In this document: piece by piece, positions 53,652-62,195 of the stretch | Layout: each line of letters starts with the position of its first letter | Position numbering within the stretch: the stretch's first letter is position 1 | Source of the DNA: Blastocatellia bacterium | GTDB taxonomy: Bacteria; Acidobacteriota; Blastocatellia; HR10 | Assembly: GCA_035573895.1 (NCBI GenBank) | Contig: DATLZR010000040.1 | Span: 1-64,000, forward strand | Direction: 5' to 3' | Length of the DNA stretch: 64,000 bases | The notes under the pieces: generated by a model | The model's input: only the letters and a program-made list of their open reading frames with translations | Databases searched by the model: none | Told to the model about the DNA's origin: nothing | Made by a program: the position numbers and the translations under genes

Positions 53652-55301
53652 TCAAGCGCTCGCCTCATCTGAGTAAACGATCTTTCCCCCGACAATGGTG
53701 AAAATGACCTTCGCCGTCCGAAGTTCCTCCGGAGGGAGAGCGAAAATATCTCTGGAGAGAACGACGAGATCGGCCAGTTTCCCCGCTTCGATGGAGCCTT
53801 TCTCGGCTTCGGCAAATTCGGCGAAAGCATTCGCCAGGGTGTAGGCGTGGACCGCTTGCTCGACGGTGATCTTTTCCTCCGGGATCCAGCCCTCGGGATT
53901 TTTGCCATCGGCCGTTTGCCGGGTCACCGCCGCAAAGATGCCGAACAGAGGATCGAGCGGGGCGACCGTCCAATCCGAACCGAACGTGACCCTCACACCG
54001 GCCTCTAGGAGTGACCGGAACGCATAGGTCGTGCGCGCGCGCAGTCGCCCGATGCGCTTTTCGGCCCAGCAGCCGTCATCCACCAGATGTGCCGGCTGGA
54101 CCGACGCGATCACACCGAGTCGAGCCATCCGATGAATGTCTTCGGGTCGAAGATGCTGCGCGTGCTCGATGCGGAAGCGGCGGTCGCGGCAGCCATTCTC
54201 GGTGACCACCTTTTCGAGAATGTCGAGGATGAGGGCATTGGCTTTGTCCCCAATAGCGTGAATCGAGCATTGAAGACCGGCGCGGTCCGCCGCAACGATG
54301 CGCTCGCTCATGATCCCTTCGGGAAACATCTGATCGTGCAGCAGGCCGCAGGTGTGAGGAGCATCCGAATAGGGCTCAACAAAAAGGGCCGTGGCCGATC
54401 CGAGCGATCCATCCACGAATCCCTTCACTCCCCCCAGTCTCAACCAGGCATCTCCCGCACCTTCGCGGGCGATCCAATCACGCTGTTTCTCCCACTCGGT
54501 GATAGGCGTACGAGCATAAATCCTCACGGTCAGTTCGCCACGTTGATGGCAGCGCCGATAGACCTCCCAGTGTTCCCACAACGTAATGTCGTGGACGGAG
54601 GTGATGCCGACGCGGGCCAGCTCCCGCAGGGCGGCGTGCAGGGCTTCCTCTTCATCCCGTGGCGACGGCGGAGGGATAAGACGTTCGACAAGTGCAACGG
54701 CAGCATCTTTGAGAATGCCGGTGGGCTCGCCGGTGGCCGGGTCGCGCACAATCTCGCCGCCGGGCGGATCGGGCGTCTCCCGCGTAATCGCGGCGCGTTG
54801 GAGCGCAAGACTGTTGACCAGAACCGAATGCATATCCACCCGGCGAAGAAAGACCGGCGTCGTCGCTGTGACGGGATCAATCATCTCCTTGCGTGGAAGG
54901 CGGGCCTCGGGCCATCGTTCATGATTCCAGCCTCCCCCCACTACCCACTGGCCGGGAGAGAGCCGCGCCGCCTGCTCGGCCACGCGCCGAATCAATTCCC
55001 GTTCGTCGCCCACATCGCTCAGAGACAAACCCCGCAGTTGAAATCCCCCCGTCATCAGATGAACGTGGTTATCAATGAAGCCGGGAAGCACCAGACAGCC
55101 TGTGCAATCGAGAACACAGGTGCGAGGACCGATCATCCTCCGGATGTTTGCCTCAGGCCCCACAGCAGCAATTCGATCGGCGACGATCGCTACGGCTTCG
55201 GCCCAGGGCTCAAGCGAACTCCCGGTCCACACCCTCCCACCACGCAGAACGAGATCGGCTTCGCCTTTGGAGTGCGGTGTCTTGTCCGATGATGGCCACA
55301 T
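53652..55301 (-). CDS. Amidohydrolase, YtcJ type (family 3)
   Basis: 549 residues of the metal-dependent amidohydrolase superfamily. The N-terminal beta sandwich (DLVLRGGRVWTG) leads to the metal-site motif PGFIDNHVHL, and the later RIEHAQHL and GSDWTVAPLDP complete the ligand pattern of the YtcJ branch. These enzymes hydrolyse amide-like or exocyclic C-N bonds of poorly known substrates. Cytoplasmic, no signal peptide. The ATG at 55301 follows CGGAGGGAACA; a longer frame to 55487 has no site. Confidence 0.88.
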   Translation of the reverse strand: MWPSSDKTPHSKGEADLVLRGGRVWTGSSLEPWAEAVAIVADRIAAVGPEANIRRMIGPRTCVLDCTGCLVLPGFIDNHVHLMTGGFQLRGLSLSDVGDERELIRRVAEQAARLSPGQWVVGGGWNHERWPEARLPRKEMIDPVTATTPVFLRRVDMHSVLVNSLALQRAAITRETPDPPGGEIVRDPATGEPTGILKDAAVALVERLIPPPSPRDEEEALHAALRELARVGITSVHDITLWEHWEVYRRCHQRGELTVRIYARTPITEWEKQRDWIAREGAGDAWLRLGGVKGFVDGSLGSATALFVEPYSDAPHTCGLLHDQMFPEGIMSERIVAADRAGLQCSIHAIGDKANALILDILEKVVTENGCRDRRFRIEHAQHLRPEDIHRMARLGVIASVQPAHLVDDGCWAEKRIGRLRARTTYAFRSLLEAGVRVTFGSDWTVAPLDPLFGIFAAVTRQTADGKNPEGWIPEEKITVEQAVHAYTLANAFAEFAEAEKGSIEAGKLADLVVLSRDIFALPPEELRTAKVIFTIVGGKIVYSDEASA

Positions 55302-55463
55302 TGTTCCCTCCGAAAATGCTGCGGGAGCGCCCCCAGCCAGCGGTCCCCGACACGACGGAAGCGGGCGCTCCGAGTTTCGTCTTCTCACGGTGGGAACTAC
55401 CACCGCATGAAGGAACTCCTCCGGAAATCCCCTGCGAAACACGCGAAATGACGCGAAAATCTC

Positions 55464-55524
55464 CGCCCATGGATGAGAGGTCCGCACGCATCACTCATCT
55501 CCGACCATTTTTCATCCATGGGCG
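55464..55524. repeat. Dispersed palindrome, family A, copy 3
   Basis: Perfect 13-bp inverted repeat CGCCCATGGATGA (55464-55476) / TCATCCATGGGCG (55512-55524) with a 35-base loop. The GGATGA core is shared with the other copies, the outer arm differs. Confidence 0.65.
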
Positions 55525-55556
55525 ATCTTCTCCTTTTCTCCGAGATCTCACCATCT

Positions 55557-55612
55557 GATGGACACCGATGAATACGGATCATCTGCCCACGTCCGGATCA
55601 TCCGTGGTGAGA
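55557..55612. repeat. Degenerate family-B repeat, copy 3
   Basis: GATGGACACCGATGAATACGG, followed by CGGATCATCCGTGG, repeats the wording of the 22706 element (GGACACGGATG ... ATCCGTG) in weakened form. Confidence 0.35.
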
Positions 55613-55636
55613 TGTCGTCCGCACCCATCGAGGAGG

Positions 55637-58444
55637 CTACTTCTTCGCCTCGGATTTTGCCGCTTTGGCGAAATCGCCTGCCTTCACGATGGAGATCCTG
55701 GACGGATCAATATGACGACGCAAGGCAGCCACGATCTCTTCCGGCGTCAGCGCCTGAATCTTCTTCTCCAGCTCGGCATCCCAGGCCAGCGTGCGATTGA
55801 GGAACAAGTACATAGCCAGTCGTCCCACGAGTTCCCGCTCCTGAGCGCGACTCACCTCTTGTGCCTGCAGCCAGCCTGTCTTGGCGGCCTTGATTTCATC
55901 GGGGGTAAAACCCTCACGAAGCGCCCGTTCGATCTCCTCCTTGAAGGCGGTTTCGAGCCTGGCCACATTCTGCGGCGCGTAGATGGCGTAGCCGAGGAAG
56001 ATACCTGCTTTGTCTAACGGATCAGCCTGCAATTCTGAACCAGCACCATAGCTCAATCCCTCCTTCTGTCGCAGGCGCACCGCCAGGCGCGAGTTGAGGA
56101 ATCCTCCTCCGAGCAGGTAGTTCCCCAGCACGAGTGCCGGATAATCGGGATCATCCTGACGCACGTTGAGGTTCATCCCCGCGAAGAAAAAGGCGTTGGC
56201 TTTGTCGGGCGTCTCAAAGGACTGATTGATCGCCGGGACATCTCGATAAACGCTGACGATCCGGCTAAAGGGGCGAGGATTCTTCCACCTGCCGAACAGC
56301 TCGCCGAGCAGCGTCGCGATCTCTCTGTCATCGAAGTCGCCGACGACGGCGATCTCACCGTACTGTCCTCCGTAGAAGTCGGCGTAAAACTTCTTCACCT
56401 CGTCGAGGGTTACCGCTTTCAGCTCCTCGATCTCCTCGTCAAGCGTGGAGACATAACGCACATCCCCTCTGGGATAGGGGCTGAGATGTCGCCGAAGTGC
56501 ACGGACAGCAACGGCTCCCGGCTCGCTCCGTTGCTGTTCCAGACCTGCCAGTAGCTCTTGTTTGAGCAGGTCGAATTCCGCCGCCGGGAAAGAAGGCTCC
56601 CGCAGAATCTCGGCCACCAGTCGAAGGACGGCCGGAAGATTCTCACGGATGGTTTCCACCGACGCGCGCACGATTGTCGGGCCGCCAAAGATGGAGATGC
56701 GCGCTTTCAGCCGATCGAATTCATCCTGGATCTGCTGGCGCGTACGTCGAGTCGTTCCGCGCATGAGCATCTGAGCGGTCAGCTCGCCGGCCAGCCGCCG
56801 ATTCATCAAACTTTTTTCGTCGCCGAGGTGGAAGACGAGCGTGGCGAATACGGCATTGCCTCGGGTCTTCTTCGGCAGCATAGCGAGCTTCGCTCCGCCC
56901 GGCAAAGTCGTTCGGATCGTTCGAGCCTCAATATTGGCCGGCGAAGGATCAAAAGCTTCTCCGGCAGTGACAGCCTCACCTCCTTTGTAATCCTTGAGCA
57001 AAGCGGCAATGTCGGGTGTGGCCGGAATCTCGGCGCGATCGGGCGCGGGCGTGGGATAGAACAGACCCAGCGTTCGATTGGATGGCTTGAGATAAGCCGC
57101 TGCCACCCGTTGAACGTCCTCCGGCCTGACCCGACGCAATCGGTCCCGATGGAGAAAGAGCAAGCGCCAATCGCCCATCGCCGCCCACTCGCTCAGTTCG
57201 ATTCCTACCCGATCCGGCGAATTGAGGTTCAGCTCGATCTGCTTGAGGAGCTGGGTTCGGGCGCGCTCGACCTCTTCCGCCGTCGGTGGTGTTTTGGCGA
57301 ACTCCTCAATCGTTTGGAGAAGGGCGTCGCGGGCGGCGTCTAACGAAGCATCCTGCCGCACCTCGGCTCCCAGCAAAACCACTCCCGGCTCCCGCAACTG
57401 AAAGGCGAAGCCATAGACGCGGGTCGCTTTTTTCGTCTCCACAAGCGCCTTGTAGAGCCGGCCCGAGGGCGTGTCGCTGAGAATTTGCGTGAGGATATCC
57501 AAGGCGGCTGAATCCGGATGCGCTCCCGCCGGGATGTGATAACATGCTCCCACAAGCTGGACATCACCCACGCGCCGCAGCGTCACCAGCCGCTCGCCGT
57601 CCTGCGTCGGCTCTATGGTGTAAAACGTCGGCAGCGTCCGCGTGGGTCGGGGAATCGGGCCAAAATATCTGGCGATGAGTTCCAGCGTGCGGGCTTCGTC
57701 AATCTTTCCCGCGACGAGTAAGATGGCGTTGTCCGGCTGATAGTAGGTGCGGTAAAAGGCCTGCAATCGCTCGATGGGAACGTTCTCGATGTCCGAACGA
57801 GCCCCAATCGTGGATTTGCCGTAGTTGTGCCAGAGATAGGCGGTCGAGAGCATTCGCTCCAGCAGGACGTTAAACGGATCATTCTCCCCGGCCTCGAATT
57901 CATTGCGCACGACGGTCATCTCACTGTCGAGGTCCTTCTTGGCGATGAACGAGTTCACCATGCGGTCGGCTTCCAGTTCCAGCGCCCACTGGAGATTGGC
58001 GTCACTCGCCGGAAACGTGATGAAGTAATTGGTGCGGTCGAACCAGGTCGTCCCATTGGCGCGTCCACCGCGCTCGGTCAGCTCCTGATAAATGTTGGGA
58101 TGTTTCGGCGTACCCTTGAACAAAAGATGTTCGAGCAAGTGCGCCATCCCCGTCTCGCCGTAATTCTCATGCTTGGAACCGACGAGATAGGTGATGTTGA
58201 CGGTGATCGTCGGCTTCGACGGGTCAGGGAACAGAAGGACTCGCAATCCGTTGGACAACCGATACTCGGTGATTCCCTCCACCGACGTGATCCGCTGAAC
58301 GCCCTGGGGCAGCGGCGGTTGAGCAAAGACACCCTCGACGGCCACCCCCTTCCAGTCGGGCGAGGCTGCCCGGCTCGCAGGGCCCGCCATCACCAGCGTG
58401 AGAGTAAGAACAAACAGCACCGTGATGATGTTTCGTCGCATCAT
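55637..58444 (-). CDS. M16 family zinc metallopeptidase, exported, with two M16 domains
   Basis: 935 residues with a signal peptide (about 1-28). The active N-terminal M16 domain carries the inverted zinc motif His102-x2-Glu105-His106 (AHLLEHLLFKGT) and the downstream EFEAGEND region. A second, M16-like half (from about 490) has no HxxEH, as in pitrilysin-type proteins where it only shapes the chamber. It probably degrades short peptides in the periplasm. AAGGAGGAATCACC precedes the ATG; a family-A palindrome lies 30 bases further upstream. Confidence 0.9.
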   Translation of the reverse strand: MMRRNIITVLFVLTLTLVMAGPASRAASPDWKGVAVEGVFAQPPLPQGVQRITSVEGITEYRLSNGLRVLLFPDPSKPTITVNITYLVGSKHENYGETGMAHLLEHLLFKGTPKHPNIYQELTERGGRANGTTWFDRTNYFITFPASDANLQWALELEADRMVNSFIAKKDLDSEMTVVRNEFEAGENDPFNVLLERMLSTAYLWHNYGKSTIGARSDIENVPIERLQAFYRTYYQPDNAILLVAGKIDEARTLELIARYFGPIPRPTRTLPTFYTIEPTQDGERLVTLRRVGDVQLVGACYHIPAGAHPDSAALDILTQILSDTPSGRLYKALVETKKATRVYGFAFQLREPGVVLLGAEVRQDASLDAARDALLQTIEEFAKTPPTAEEVERARTQLLKQIELNLNSPDRVGIELSEWAAMGDWRLLFLHRDRLRRVRPEDVQRVAAAYLKPSNRTLGLFYPTPAPDRAEIPATPDIAALLKDYKGGEAVTAGEAFDPSPANIEARTIRTTLPGGAKLAMLPKKTRGNAVFATLVFHLGDEKSLMNRRLAGELTAQMLMRGTTRRTRQQIQDEFDRLKARISIFGGPTIVRASVETIRENLPAVLRLVAEILREPSFPAAEFDLLKQELLAGLEQQRSEPGAVAVRALRRHLSPYPRGDVRYVSTLDEEIEELKAVTLDEVKKFYADFYGGQYGEIAVVGDFDDREIATLLGELFGRWKNPRPFSRIVSVYRDVPAINQSFETPDKANAFFFAGMNLNVRQDDPDYPALVLGNYLLGGGFLNSRLAVRLRQKEGLSYGAGSELQADPLDKAGIFLGYAIYAPQNVARLETAFKEEIERALREGFTPDEIKAAKTGWLQAQEVSRAQERELVGRLAMYLFLNRTLAWDAELEKKIQALTPEEIVAALRRHIDPSRISIVKAGDFAKAAKSEAKK

Positions 58445-59235
58445 GGTGATTCCTCCTTATCTCAAGCTCTCCACCAGCGGGTGAAATGAGCTGACGCTTT
58501 TCATCCGTTGGTAAACACCGTTTGTTGCATCAGGGCGGAACACCCACCCCACCGATAGCGTCTCACCGGACAAGACATGCACATTCTCTCAGGCCTCCAT
58601 CAAAAGTGCAAGCTTCATGGGAGGGCGGGATCCTTACTTCCCCGTCGCCCTCTTGTGCGAGGATTTCCGTTGCCCGCCTCATTGCTCCCCTCTTTACGAG
58701 AGAACACTTCTTCCGGTTCCACACTTCACCACCTGAGGCTCAGATTGTGAGAGTTCAATTCCCCTTCGATTGATCGTGCCCGGGGTGGGACCCTGTCAAA
58801 AGAGCGAGGGGAAGGACGGGGGCGCATGTGACACCGCTGCACCAACGGTCCTCGCCACAGGTCAAAACGAGCGAGCATGAGTAATCACCCCAGAGGGGCA
58901 CCTCGCACGTCCGCGATTTTCGAGGAGCTACTGGTGGATTCCGGCTTTGCCCAGAAACAATGAAAATCCGGGAGCCTTTCTTGAGCCTGGGCCTGACAGT
59001 CAGAGTCAATAAGCCCGTCAGAGGCGTGCGCCCCTGGCTATTTTTCGGAGAGATCGCTCCTACCCCCCAGCGACGCGACGGCTTTCGCATGACGAGAGAA
59101 CAGCGTTCGCTCACAGTCGCGCGTTTTTGCCGCTCCTTCCGTTTTGTGTTATGCTAAGGGCTGATATTGTGTGGATGGGGCCAGCACAACGAGGCCGGGA
59201 CGACCGGAAGGTGACGACAAAGGAGGTATCGGGAG
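58445..59235. other. Divergent gene-free stretch, about 790 bases
   Basis: Separates the M16 gene (minus) from the FHA cluster (plus). The first part has the family-A palindrome; around 58930-58990 lies ATGAAAA/GGGAGCCTTTC wording like that near 49600. No gene. The plus-strand promoter of the signalling cluster must be near the 3' end, but no convincing boxes stand out. Confidence 0.5.
58474..58511. repeat. Dispersed palindrome, family A, copy 4
   Basis: CCAGCGGGTGAAA (58474-58486) and TTTCATCCGTTGG (58499-58511) form an imperfect inverted repeat with a 12-base loop in the leader of the M16 gene. Confidence 0.6.
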
Positions 59236-59889
59236 ATGATCCGCTGCGACACGTGTGGAACTGATAATCTGGCCGGATCCGAATACTGCGATGAATGTGG
59301 GGCCAGGCTCGGTCCGGCCACCCCTGCGGTTGAGCGCAGCGGGAATGCTCGGTCCGCCACCCCGTCCAGCATTCCCTCACCCGCGCCCGGAACACCGCCG
59401 GAGGAGAGATTCAGTCGCGTTGGCCGTAACTCCTCACCGGCGCCCGACCACGAGGATGATCGGCTGCGCACGTTGGAGGTGAGCAGACAAAAGCCCACGT
59501 CGGTCGTGCCGCGCTCGGTTGCGGCATCAGCGCAGCAGCGGCAGCCGATGGCCAAGCTCGTCATCACGCGGGGCGGACGCATCGGACGCGAGTTTCCCAT
59601 CACTGAGCGCGAGGCACTCATTGGCCGATGGGATGCCGATCGGGGAATCTTCCCCGATGTGGACCTGGACGAAGAGGATCCCGATGCCAAAGTCTCCCGC
59701 CGTCACGCGCGCATCGTCTATCAGGACGGCCAGTTCCTCATCGAAGATCTGGGGAGCACCAACGGAACGTTCATCAATCGTGGGAGCCGGCTTGTTCCCG
59801 GTCAGCTTTATCCCCTCCACCATGACGATGAGATTATCGTGGGAAAAACTTTTTTGCGATTTTACATCGAGGAGCCGCGAGCAACCTAA
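59236..59889 (+). CDS. Zinc-ribbon FHA-domain protein
   Basis: 217 residues. The N-terminal double-Cys ribbon (CDTCGTDNLAGSEYCDECG) is followed by a Pro/Ser-rich linker (about 30-105) and a C-terminal FHA domain (about 108-215) with LIGRWDAD, the conserved KVSRRHARIVYQ and STNGTFINRG. FHA domains read phosphothreonine, here most likely on the kinase encoded next. GGAGGTATCGGGAG precedes the ATG. Its FHA domain is closely similar to the one in that kinase, so the two probably arose by duplication. Confidence 0.88.
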   Translation: MIRCDTCGTDNLAGSEYCDECGARLGPATPAVERSGNARSATPSSIPSPAPGTPPEERFSRVGRNSSPAPDHEDDRLRTLEVSRQKPTSVVPRSVAASAQQRQPMAKLVITRGGRIGREFPITEREALIGRWDADRGIFPDVDLDEEDPDAKVSRRHARIVYQDGQFLIEDLGSTNGTFINRGSRLVPGQLYPLHHDDEIIVGKTFLRFYIEEPRAT

Positions 59890-59902
59890 TCAGTGACAGG
59901 CT

Positions 59903-61408
59903 ATGAGATTTTGTGTTCGATGTGGGGCCCCTCTCGAACCCGAAGATCTCTTCTGCGGAGAATGCGGCACCCGTCAGCCCGGTGGGATCGGTCGGTCGCG
60001 TCCTCCCGTTGCCGGTCCTGAGCCGGTCGCTGCATCCATGGCCCAATTACCTCCCGGCACGCTGCTTCAGAACCGCTACGAAATCATCCGACGCATTGGC
60101 GGCGGGGGCATGGGCAACGTCTATCAAGCCTACGACCGCAATCTCGGTGATGCTCTGCGCGCCGTCAAAGAGATGATGGAGATGTTCTCCGATCCGGCGC
60201 TACGGGAAAAGAGCATCGAGGACTTTCGCCGGGAGGCCACGCTGCTGGCCAGTCTCAAGCACCCCTCCATTCCCATCATCTACGATCACTTTGTCGAGGG
60301 CGGGCGGTACTACCTCGTCATGGAGTATATCTCGGGCGGCGATCTGGCCACGCGACAGAAACTCGTGGGCGGAAAGTTTGATGAGGTGACCGTCACCATG
60401 TGGGCGATTCAGATCTGCGATGTGCTCGACTACCTGCATCATCGCCAGCCGCCCATCATTTACCGCGATCTCAAACCGGCCAACCTGATGATTGATCCCG
60501 AGTCCAATCGCGTCATGCTCATTGATTTTGGCATCGCGCGACGGGTCGGACCGCAGCAGAAAGGCGTGACGGCGGTGGGAACGATGGGTTACGCGCCGCC
60601 CGAACTTTTCTCCGGTCAGGTTGAGCCCCGGTCGGACCTCTATTCGCTGGGCGCGACGATGTTCCATTTTCTCACGGGAGTGGATCCTCGGGATAAGCCG
60701 CTTTTGATCTTCGACTTCACTAAGAATCCGACGCCGCGCCAGCTCAATCCCGACATCACGCCGCAGATGGAGCAGATTCTCATGCGGGCCGTCGAATATT
60801 CGCCCGCCAATCGCTTTGCGTCGGCGCAGGAGATGAAACGCGCCCTGGAGGACCATCTGCGCTTCCTTCAGCAGGCGCGAGGCGAGCGATTCGAGGCCGC
60901 CCGTCAGGAAGCCTTCGGCGACCTGGTGCGCATCGGTGGCGGGGAAATGGGTCATACGAGTCATCGGACGGAGAAGGTCTTTTGCAGTCAGTGTGGCGTG
61001 CCGATCGGCTTCGACGATCTCTATTGCGCCTCCTGCGGGGCCCGACAGCCGCTGGAGATCGAACCCCTTCGATCCACCGCCGCGCTGCTCGTACTCAGTC
61101 CCGATGGCAGCGAGGTGCGCGACCGCTACACGCTCAGCAAAGAATCGAATCTCATCGGTCGGACCGATCCGATCAGCGGCGTCTTCCCCGAGGTGGATCT
61201 CTCTCGTCATGATCCTCAGGCGAAAGTCTCGCGCCGTCATGCCCGCATCTGGCGGGAAAACGATCGCTATCTCGTCGAGGACTTGAGAAGCGTCAACGGA
61301 ACGCTGCTCAACGAGACGATTCTCCTCACACCGCAGACGCCCTATCCGCTGCGGGACGGAGACCTGCTGCGCCTGGGTGAGGTCCGGCTGCTGTTCCGGG
61401 CCGGGTGA
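59903..61408 (+). CDS. Ser/Thr protein kinase with two zinc ribbons and C-terminal FHA domain
   Basis: 501 residues. Order: N-terminal zinc ribbon (CVRCGAPLEPEDLFCGECG); Hanks-type kinase domain (about 55-325), with glycine loop IGGGGMGNVY, lysine in RAVKEM, catalytic loop YRDLKPANL, and DFG in LIDFGIARR; then a second ribbon (CSQCGVPIGFDDLYCASCG, near 359); and an FHA domain (about 395-495) with LIGRTDP and KVSRRHARIW. No transmembrane helix is apparent, unlike many PknB-type kinases. It follows the FHA gene after 13 bases and precedes the RDD gene by four bases. The phosphatase two genes on is the natural counterpart. Confidence 0.93.
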   Translation: MRFCVRCGAPLEPEDLFCGECGTRQPGGIGRSRPPVAGPEPVAASMAQLPPGTLLQNRYEIIRRIGGGGMGNVYQAYDRNLGDALRAVKEMMEMFSDPALREKSIEDFRREATLLASLKHPSIPIIYDHFVEGGRYYLVMEYISGGDLATRQKLVGGKFDEVTVTMWAIQICDVLDYLHHRQPPIIYRDLKPANLMIDPESNRVMLIDFGIARRVGPQQKGVTAVGTMGYAPPELFSGQVEPRSDLYSLGATMFHFLTGVDPRDKPLLIFDFTKNPTPRQLNPDITPQMEQILMRAVEYSPANRFASAQEMKRALEDHLRFLQQARGERFEAARQEAFGDLVRIGGGEMGHTSHRTEKVFCSQCGVPIGFDDLYCASCGARQPLEIEPLRSTAALLVLSPDGSEVRDRYTLSKESNLIGRTDPISGVFPEVDLSRHDPQAKVSRRHARIWRENDRYLVEDLRSVNGTLLNETILLTPQTPYPLRDGDLLRLGEVRLLFRAG

Positions 61409-61412
61409 AGAT

Positions 61413-62195
61413 ATGGAACGACGGTGTCCCCGCTGTCAAACGCCCCAGCGGCCGACGGCCAAGTATTGTCGCGCCTGTGGGGCGCGGCTGGAACCGTTCC
61501 CCACGGAAGAGCCCGCACCACACCATGTCTCGGACTCCGCCTCGCCTCTGCCGGCAAAAGCTGTCTCGTCCCCAATGAACTCTCTAGCCCCGGCACCAGC
61601 CGCCACAGAGGATTCTTCCGTTTCGAGTGCCTCCTCGGAAGAGTCGCCCGCGAAGGATCACCGCGTGATTGTCGCTCAGCAGGTCATCACCATCCCCTGG
61701 GCGGAGACCGTTGAAGAGGGCGAAGAAGAGATCGAGGAAATCGCCGACGGGCTCTGGCGCGTGGAAGCCGCCCTGCTTGATGCGCTCCTGTCGCTCGGCG
61801 TCGCTTTTGCGGCTCTGGTGCTGACGACGGTCATCAAAGAGACGCCCACGATCAACCAGCTCGGGACGGTAGCCGGGCTCGCTCTGGCCGCCGCGTTTGT
61901 CCTCAACGAGTATGTCCTGATCCCACTCCGGGGGCAGTCGGCGGGGATGAAGCTGGTGGGGATTCGGCTCGTGCGGGACACGGGCGAGGCGGCCCGTCCG
62001 GCCCGCTGCCTCCTCCGCAACACAGCGGGCTATGTGCTCTCGGCCCTCCCGCTGGGATTGGGCTTTTTCTGGATTTTCATTGATCCCCTTCATCAAGGAT
62101 GGCATGATAAAATCGCTCGAACGGTGGTGGTGAAAGTGAGGCGCCATGGTCAAGCTGCTTATCAAAACGCCGGGCAAGCAACCGTACACGGTTGA
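61413..62195 (+). CDS. RDD family membrane protein with N-terminal zinc ribbon
   Basis: 260 residues. The start is CPRCQTPQRPTAKYCRACG, a zinc ribbon, followed by a disordered Ser/Ala/Pro-rich linker (about 30-85), an acidic helix (VEEGEEEIEEIADGLWRVE), and an RDD domain with three or four membrane helices (about 130-235) closing in DPLHQGWHDKIARTVVV. RDD proteins are mostly of unknown function, sometimes transporters. The ribbon ties it to the neighbouring kinase and FHA proteins. The ATG lies four bases after the kinase stop; the end overlaps the phosphatase gene by 50 bases. Confidence 0.82.
   Translation: MERRCPRCQTPQRPTAKYCRACGARLEPFPTEEPAPHHVSDSASPLPAKAVSSPMNSLAPAPAATEDSSVSSASSEESPAKDHRVIVAQQVITIPWAETVEEGEEEIEEIADGLWRVEAALLDALLSLGVAFAALVLTTVIKETPTINQLGTVAGLALAAAFVLNEYVLIPLRGQSAGMKLVGIRLVRDTGEAARPARCLLRNTAGYVLSALPLGLGFFWIFIDPLHQGWHDKIARTVVVKVRRHGQAAYQNAGQATVHG

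Larger units (their letters stand above)
55302..55636. other. Spacer of 335 bases with repeat DNA
   Basis: Between the M16 peptidase stop and the amidohydrolase start, both on the minus strand. It holds a family-A palindrome (55464-55524) and a family-B-like tract (55557-55612). No gene. Confidence 0.55.

Noticed and set aside
54087-55292. 401-codon plus-strand frame opposite the amidohydrolase
   Set aside because: Antisense shadow; no protein-like motif and no ribosome site.
55302-55487. 62-residue N-terminal extension of the amidohydrolase
   Set aside because: No ribosome site and non-family composition; the internal ATG at 55301 has CGGAGGG just upstream.
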